The notes under the pieces are model-generated. The model did no database searches, was not told the origin of the DNA, and saw nothing but the letters and a program-made list of their open reading frames with translations. Position numbers and translations under genes: made by a program. This document shows positions 60,266 through 64,000 of a stretch of DNA of 64,000 nucleotides, in pieces. This DNA is from Gorsachius magnificus (Eukaryota; Chordata; Aves; Pelecaniformes; Ardeidae), in NCBI GenBank assembly GCA_034008185.1, contig CM067081.1, positions 156,208,258 to 156,272,257 on the forward strand. The letters are read 5' to 3'. Numbering within the stretch: position 1 is the first letter of the stretch; every line of letters starts with the position of its first letter.

Positions 60266-62589
60266 AAATAGACTCAAACAAAGGAATTTTGTTCCAGTCC
60301 TAGGTTCCGGTACCAACTAGGTTGAAAACCTTCTTTTGATCTCTTTGACACTAATACACTCTCTCCTTTCAACCCTGTGTAAGAAGCCTAGCAGCCTGGG
60401 TTTGAGGTTAGAGCCACTTTGTTTGGTAACTTGCTAAAAGAGATATCAAATTAGGCAGTCCAGGGAGTGCCCTAGTTAATCAGCACTAACTATGATGTGA
60501 TATGAAGATAGAGACCACGCTAATTAGGAGATAAAGCTCTCTTCCTACCCCTTTCTCTCCAGCAAAAATCACTACTTGATTAGTTTACACATCCTAGGAT
60601 TGAGCACAATTCACCAGGGGTAGGGTGTCAGCTCAATGGTTTTGTATGAATGATCTGATTTTGTGTTGAACAAAAGACTGACTACTAAAACTCTTGAGCT
60701 GACTTTTATTTTGTGAGCTAAGATTATGAAGAGGTTTTGAGCTCTTGAATGAAACACTCATGAGGTGTTCATTAACTTGGCTATATTGTAATAATGGTAT
60801 GAAAAAGTAACGGGTTTTTTTTAATTAAGTAACTTTCTAAGTAGTGATCTCCATAACATTAATGCAAAATATATATTTTAAAGGACATTTTACCTCATTT
60901 GGTACAACAGACTGAAAAATAAGGCACAAATCCCGGCAAGAAAGCTCATTCACCATGGGGAACTACAGCCACAGGTCCATGATAAAAAGTGTTCATGGGC
61001 TTAACTCCAGTCTAATGTGTTCTTCCCCACTCCTGACCCTCTGCTGCAAGCACAATGCCTTCTCATTAGTGGCAACACAACTGTTCACGAGCCTCAGTTG
61101 TGAACTAGACCTCTGAAATTTGGTTGAAAAAAAGCGGTGTGTTTAAAGGAGAGAATAAGAATGTTGAAATAGTTTCCTGATCTGTCATAGTCATGCTGCC
61201 AGGTGTGGGGAGCAACAATGAGCTGTGGAGAGTGGGAGAAGGTTGTAGATGGGACTGCCTGAAGCCAGTAGTAGTGTTGTCAAAGGTGAAACTGTAATCT
61301 AAACTAGCTTCAGAAAAGAGCCTAAATATTTCACTAAAGAGCTGACCAACATATGGTCCTACAAGCTGCTAGATACGGGTTCTGGTGGGCCTTGAAGGGA
61401 CAAATTCTACCATGCTGCACTCTGCAGCCAGATAGCCGCTCAAGTGCAATGTTAGGGGCCACTGCAGCCCAGCCAGTTTCATCCCCCTTGAGCAGCATCT
61501 GATAATATCTGGCCTCACCAGTTCTGGTAATAAGTCAAAATCCCAAAGCTGGGTTGCATGATTTTATCCCTACCACTCATTCTTTCCAAATAGCCCTTTT
61601 GGGCATGGAATAGATTGCTGTATCTCTCCTTTATTTTCACAAATATTTACTATCCTGGTGTATATGTCTTTGGCCTAATATATCACGCTGTTCTTTAATT
61701 AGAAAGTTAACAAAACGAAGACTGTCAACATTTCTCCAGTAGTAGGAGTCTGTCAGGTAACTGGGCTCAAGCGAAGCAAGCCACCATGTTTACATTAATG
61801 CTAATGCTGCGCTACCACCTTGTGGACAAAAGGTAGATAGCACCGAGCGGTTCGAGACGCAGGTAGACTGTCCGTGTGAAATAAATACAGCCCTGGTTGA
61901 GAAGGTGGCTGTGGGCAGTCTAGCTGGCAAGGACAGTATAGCCTGAATCCTCCAGACTGAGCGAGTTCAGGATCTGGGCAGCCAAATCATGTTAAGGTAC
62001 TAAAGTACCAATGCCTTTATATAGGCAACTCCTCTGGTCCGTTGTTCTCAACCACAGTCCTCAGAGCCACTCGCAGCTTCTTTGACTGTCTTCTACCTGT
62101 TAGCTCAACTGAGAGGTCCTTTGGCTGTGTACTACATTGGAGTCCCAACTCCTCCGTGGTCTTCTGTCCACACACTGGAATTACAGCAGCTCTTTTGCAT
62201 TTCAGTGCCATGCTTCAGGGAAGAATAGAAATCAGACCACCACCTAAATGTTCAGTTACTCAACATGTTATTAATAAGAATATTATTGGTAGCCTCTTCA
62301 TCCCATCAGGATGTGCCCTATGGCACTTAGCAGATTCCAAGAGAAGATGGTGTATGCAAAACCTTGTCTTCCTTTTCCCTGAAACTGAAGAAATCCCCCT
62401 GCAGGTCTGAAGCTCTGCATGATCAAGCGGAGATGTACTGTCTGATGTGCCTCTTCACACATGAACTACATAGGGATTTGAAAAACAGGTGTTACTCGGA
62501 AATCTCAATTACATGCCAAAGATGGTTGGCATGGTCTGGTTCAGGTCTTACATGGTTGAATGCAAAAGCTTTTGAGGGACTGAGCCTGA
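60266..62589. other. Non-coding stretch with a CpG cluster
   Basis: No exon or named repeat recognised. The CpG-rich patch at 61809-61880 stands out from the CpG-poor surroundings. A 122-codon frame (62042-62410) next to it has no recognisable family. Confidence 0.6.
61809..61825 (-). promoter_or_regulatory. Possible CTCF-type site at the edge of a CpG cluster
   Basis: On the minus strand the text is CCACAAGGTGGTAGCGC, which fits the CTCF core consensus (CCASYAGRKGGCRS) at all but about two positions. It starts a 70-bp patch with six CpGs. A motif match alone is weak evidence and binding is not shown. Confidence 0.3.
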
Positions 62590-63668
62590 GGAAAGGCAGC
62601 AGGAGGCTTGCATGGATGAAACAAGGAGTCCAAACAAAACTCAAACATAAAAAGGAAACACAGAACAGGTGGAATTAGTTTCAGATCTCCCATAAGGAAT
62701 ATAGACACATTATATCATGCAGGGATGAAGTTAGGAAAACCAAAGCCCAGCTGGAGTTGAATTTGGTGAGGGATGTAAAGGGCAATGGGAAGGGCTTCTA
62801 CAAGTACATCTGCAGCAAAACTGGGGGAAATGTAGGCATGACACTGAATAGCATCATGGAAAAGGCTGAGCAACTCACTGACTTCTTGGCTGGGACAACA
62901 GGAATCTCAGGAAACTCAGTGAAGTCCAAAATCCTACACCTGAGGACAATTAGCCCCATGTACCAGTGCAGGCTGGGAGGGATCCAGCAGCTGAAAAGCA
63001 GCTTGGCAGAAAAGGCCTGCTGGCTGGGGCGTATTGGTGGTCAAGTTGACTATAAGTGAGAAATCTGCCCTTGAGGCAAAGATGGCCTACAGCATCCTGG
63101 GCTGCTTTAGGAAGACCATTGCAGGCAGATGGAGGAAGGTGATCCTTCCTTTCTGCTCATCACTGGTGAAACCACATCTGGAGTGCTGCAGCCAGTGCTG
63201 GGCTCCTCAGGACAAGGACACAGACATACTGGGGCAAGTCTATTGAAGGCCATGAAGATGATTTAGGGATGTGAGCATGTGACATACAGGGAGATGCTGA
63301 GACAGCTGGGTTTGTTCAGCCTGGAAAAGAGAAGGCTCAGTGGAATCTTATCAATATGTATAAATACCTGATGGGGAGAGTAAAGAAGGTAGAGACAGAC
63401 TCTTCTCAGCAGTATCCTGTGAAAGGACAGGAGGCAATGGGCATGAATTCAAATACAGGAAATTCCATTTAAATGTAAAAAGGTTTTTGTTTTTTACCGT
63501 GATGGTGGTCAAACAGGCTGCCCAGAGAGGTTATGGGGTTCCTGTCCTTGAAGACATTCAAAGCCTGACTGGACACAATACTGAGAAACTGCTTTAGTTG
63601 ACCCTGCCCTGAGTAGGGTGTTGGACTGCACAATCTCCAAAAGTCCCTTCCAGCCTCTGTGATTCTGT
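62590..63668 (+). mobile_element. CR1 LINE with large internal deletion
   Basis: Plus-orientation CR1. The 5' portion (about 62590-62912) matches the linker before the RT domain. The 3' portion (from about 62918) picks up again after the RT catalytic core and continues through the C-terminus to the 3' end (CAATCTCCAAAAGTCCCTTC, CAGCCTCTGTGATTCTG). Compared with the 18.6 kb copy, about 0.9 kb is missing at 62912-62918. Its 3' end differs from the 38 and 53 kb copies, so it belongs to a different CR1 subfamily. Confidence 0.93.
62600..63610 (+). pseudogene. CR1 ORF2 remnant lacking the RT core
   Basis: Readable pieces: KTKAQLELNLVRDVKGNGKG and FYKYICSK (62730-62820), EKAEQLTDFLAG (about 62860-62895), then directly KSKILHL (62924) and YQCRLGG, which in complete CR1 lie some 300 codons further on. 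Later blocks [31 protein letters not shown] (63130-63205) and LFSLEKRRL (63310) sit in different frames, showing several frameshifts. The catalytic motifs are all absent. Confidence 0.9.
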
Positions 63669-63941
63669 TTAGTAACAAATTCATTATTCAAGACACAGTC
63701 CTGATAGGAGCAATGCTCCTGTGTATGACTTCTTGTTCTCTTTTTGGCAGAAGTAGAAAAAAACATTTCTATCTTTTGACTTTGCTTCCAGGATAACACT
63801 TAGCCCACAGGTATTATGGGACATAAGTGAGTCCTCATACTCTCTTCTGCACTTTTCCCTGCCCTACTTCTCCTGTTGCCCAAAGAAACTTACTGAAGCA
63901 TCACAGCTCCCTTCTGGCCCCAGCTTCTGTTTTACAAGGAG
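63669..63941. other. Non-coding stretch, no gene seen
   Basis: Short unique-looking segment between the CR1 copy and the terminal TA repeat; nothing recognised. Confidence 0.6.
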
Positions 63942-63987
63942 TATAATATATATTTAAAGTATATATGTATATATATATATATATAAA
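63942..63987. repeat. TA-rich microsatellite
   Basis: TATAATATATAT, then ATATATGTATATATATATAT: an impure TA array that ends in A4T9 near the window edge. Probably length-variable. Confidence 0.88.
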
Positions 63988-64000
63988 ATTTTTTTGGTGT

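Noticed and set aside
1..64000. A novel defence system, gene cluster or CRISPR array
   Set aside because: The window is vertebrate non-coding DNA. No regularly spaced repeats, operons or clustered intact ORFs are present.

Overview
This 64 kb window looks like intergenic or deep intronic DNA from a bird. The evidence is the repeat content. There are seven recognisable fragments of CR1 retrotransposons of avian type (3' ends closing in the ATTCTATGATT-type tail), one avian endogenous-retrovirus solo LTR (start TGTCCTGG, TATA box, ATTAAA signal), and more decayed LINE and SINE relics of reptile/amniote age. There is no Alu, L1 or other mammal-specific repeat, and no sign of bacterial gene organisation. 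The DNA is visibly A+T-rich and CpG-poor. Bird is a confident call; I cannot assign a species or chromosome.

I found no host protein-coding gene, no exon I would defend, no tRNA or rRNA gene and no CRISPR array. The longest open frames (about 90-160 codons) have the composition and position of chance ORFs, except those inside CR1 copies, which are broken ORF2 (reverse transcriptase) remnants.

Layout. 1-8.2 kb: blank DNA with one minus-strand CR1 tail (2311-2509) and two small local tandem duplications. 8.26-8.48 kb: a LINE relic resembling the L2/CR1 ORF2 C-terminus. 8.5-18.2 kb: mostly blank, with a diverged pair of related sequences near 15.2 and 16.1 kb. 18.20-20.88 kb: the main structure, an ERV solo LTR flanked by a 5-bp AACTG repeat and split by a 2.1-kb CR1 copy that inserted in its ATT-rich stretch. 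20.9-38 kb: blank DNA with old minus-strand CR1-like relics (25.7, 30.2-30.8, 34.0 kb). 38.09-38.42 kb: a plus-strand CR1 tail directly beside two back-to-back perfect hairpins. 38.4-53.3 kb: blank DNA with an old LINE relic (46.3 kb) and a CR1 stub (47.3 kb). 53.36-53.92 kb: CR1 with a readable ORF2 C-terminus. 58.5-60.3 kb: small palindromic-core repeat relics and a 5S-rRNA-like SINE relic. 61.81-61.88 kb: a CpG cluster. 62.6-63.67 kb: CR1 missing its catalytic core. The window ends in a TA repeat.

No genes work together here. The content is a layered record of transposon insertions. I did not find a new biological system; the most useful leads are the nested LTR/CR1 locus, the scattered CATTGACTTCAATGG-type relics, the pair of related sequences at 15-16 kb, the 5S-like relic, the hairpin pair at 38.05 kb and the CpG cluster at 61.8 kb. 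Family assignments come from memory of repeat consensus sequences, without a database search; boundaries of old relics are approximate.
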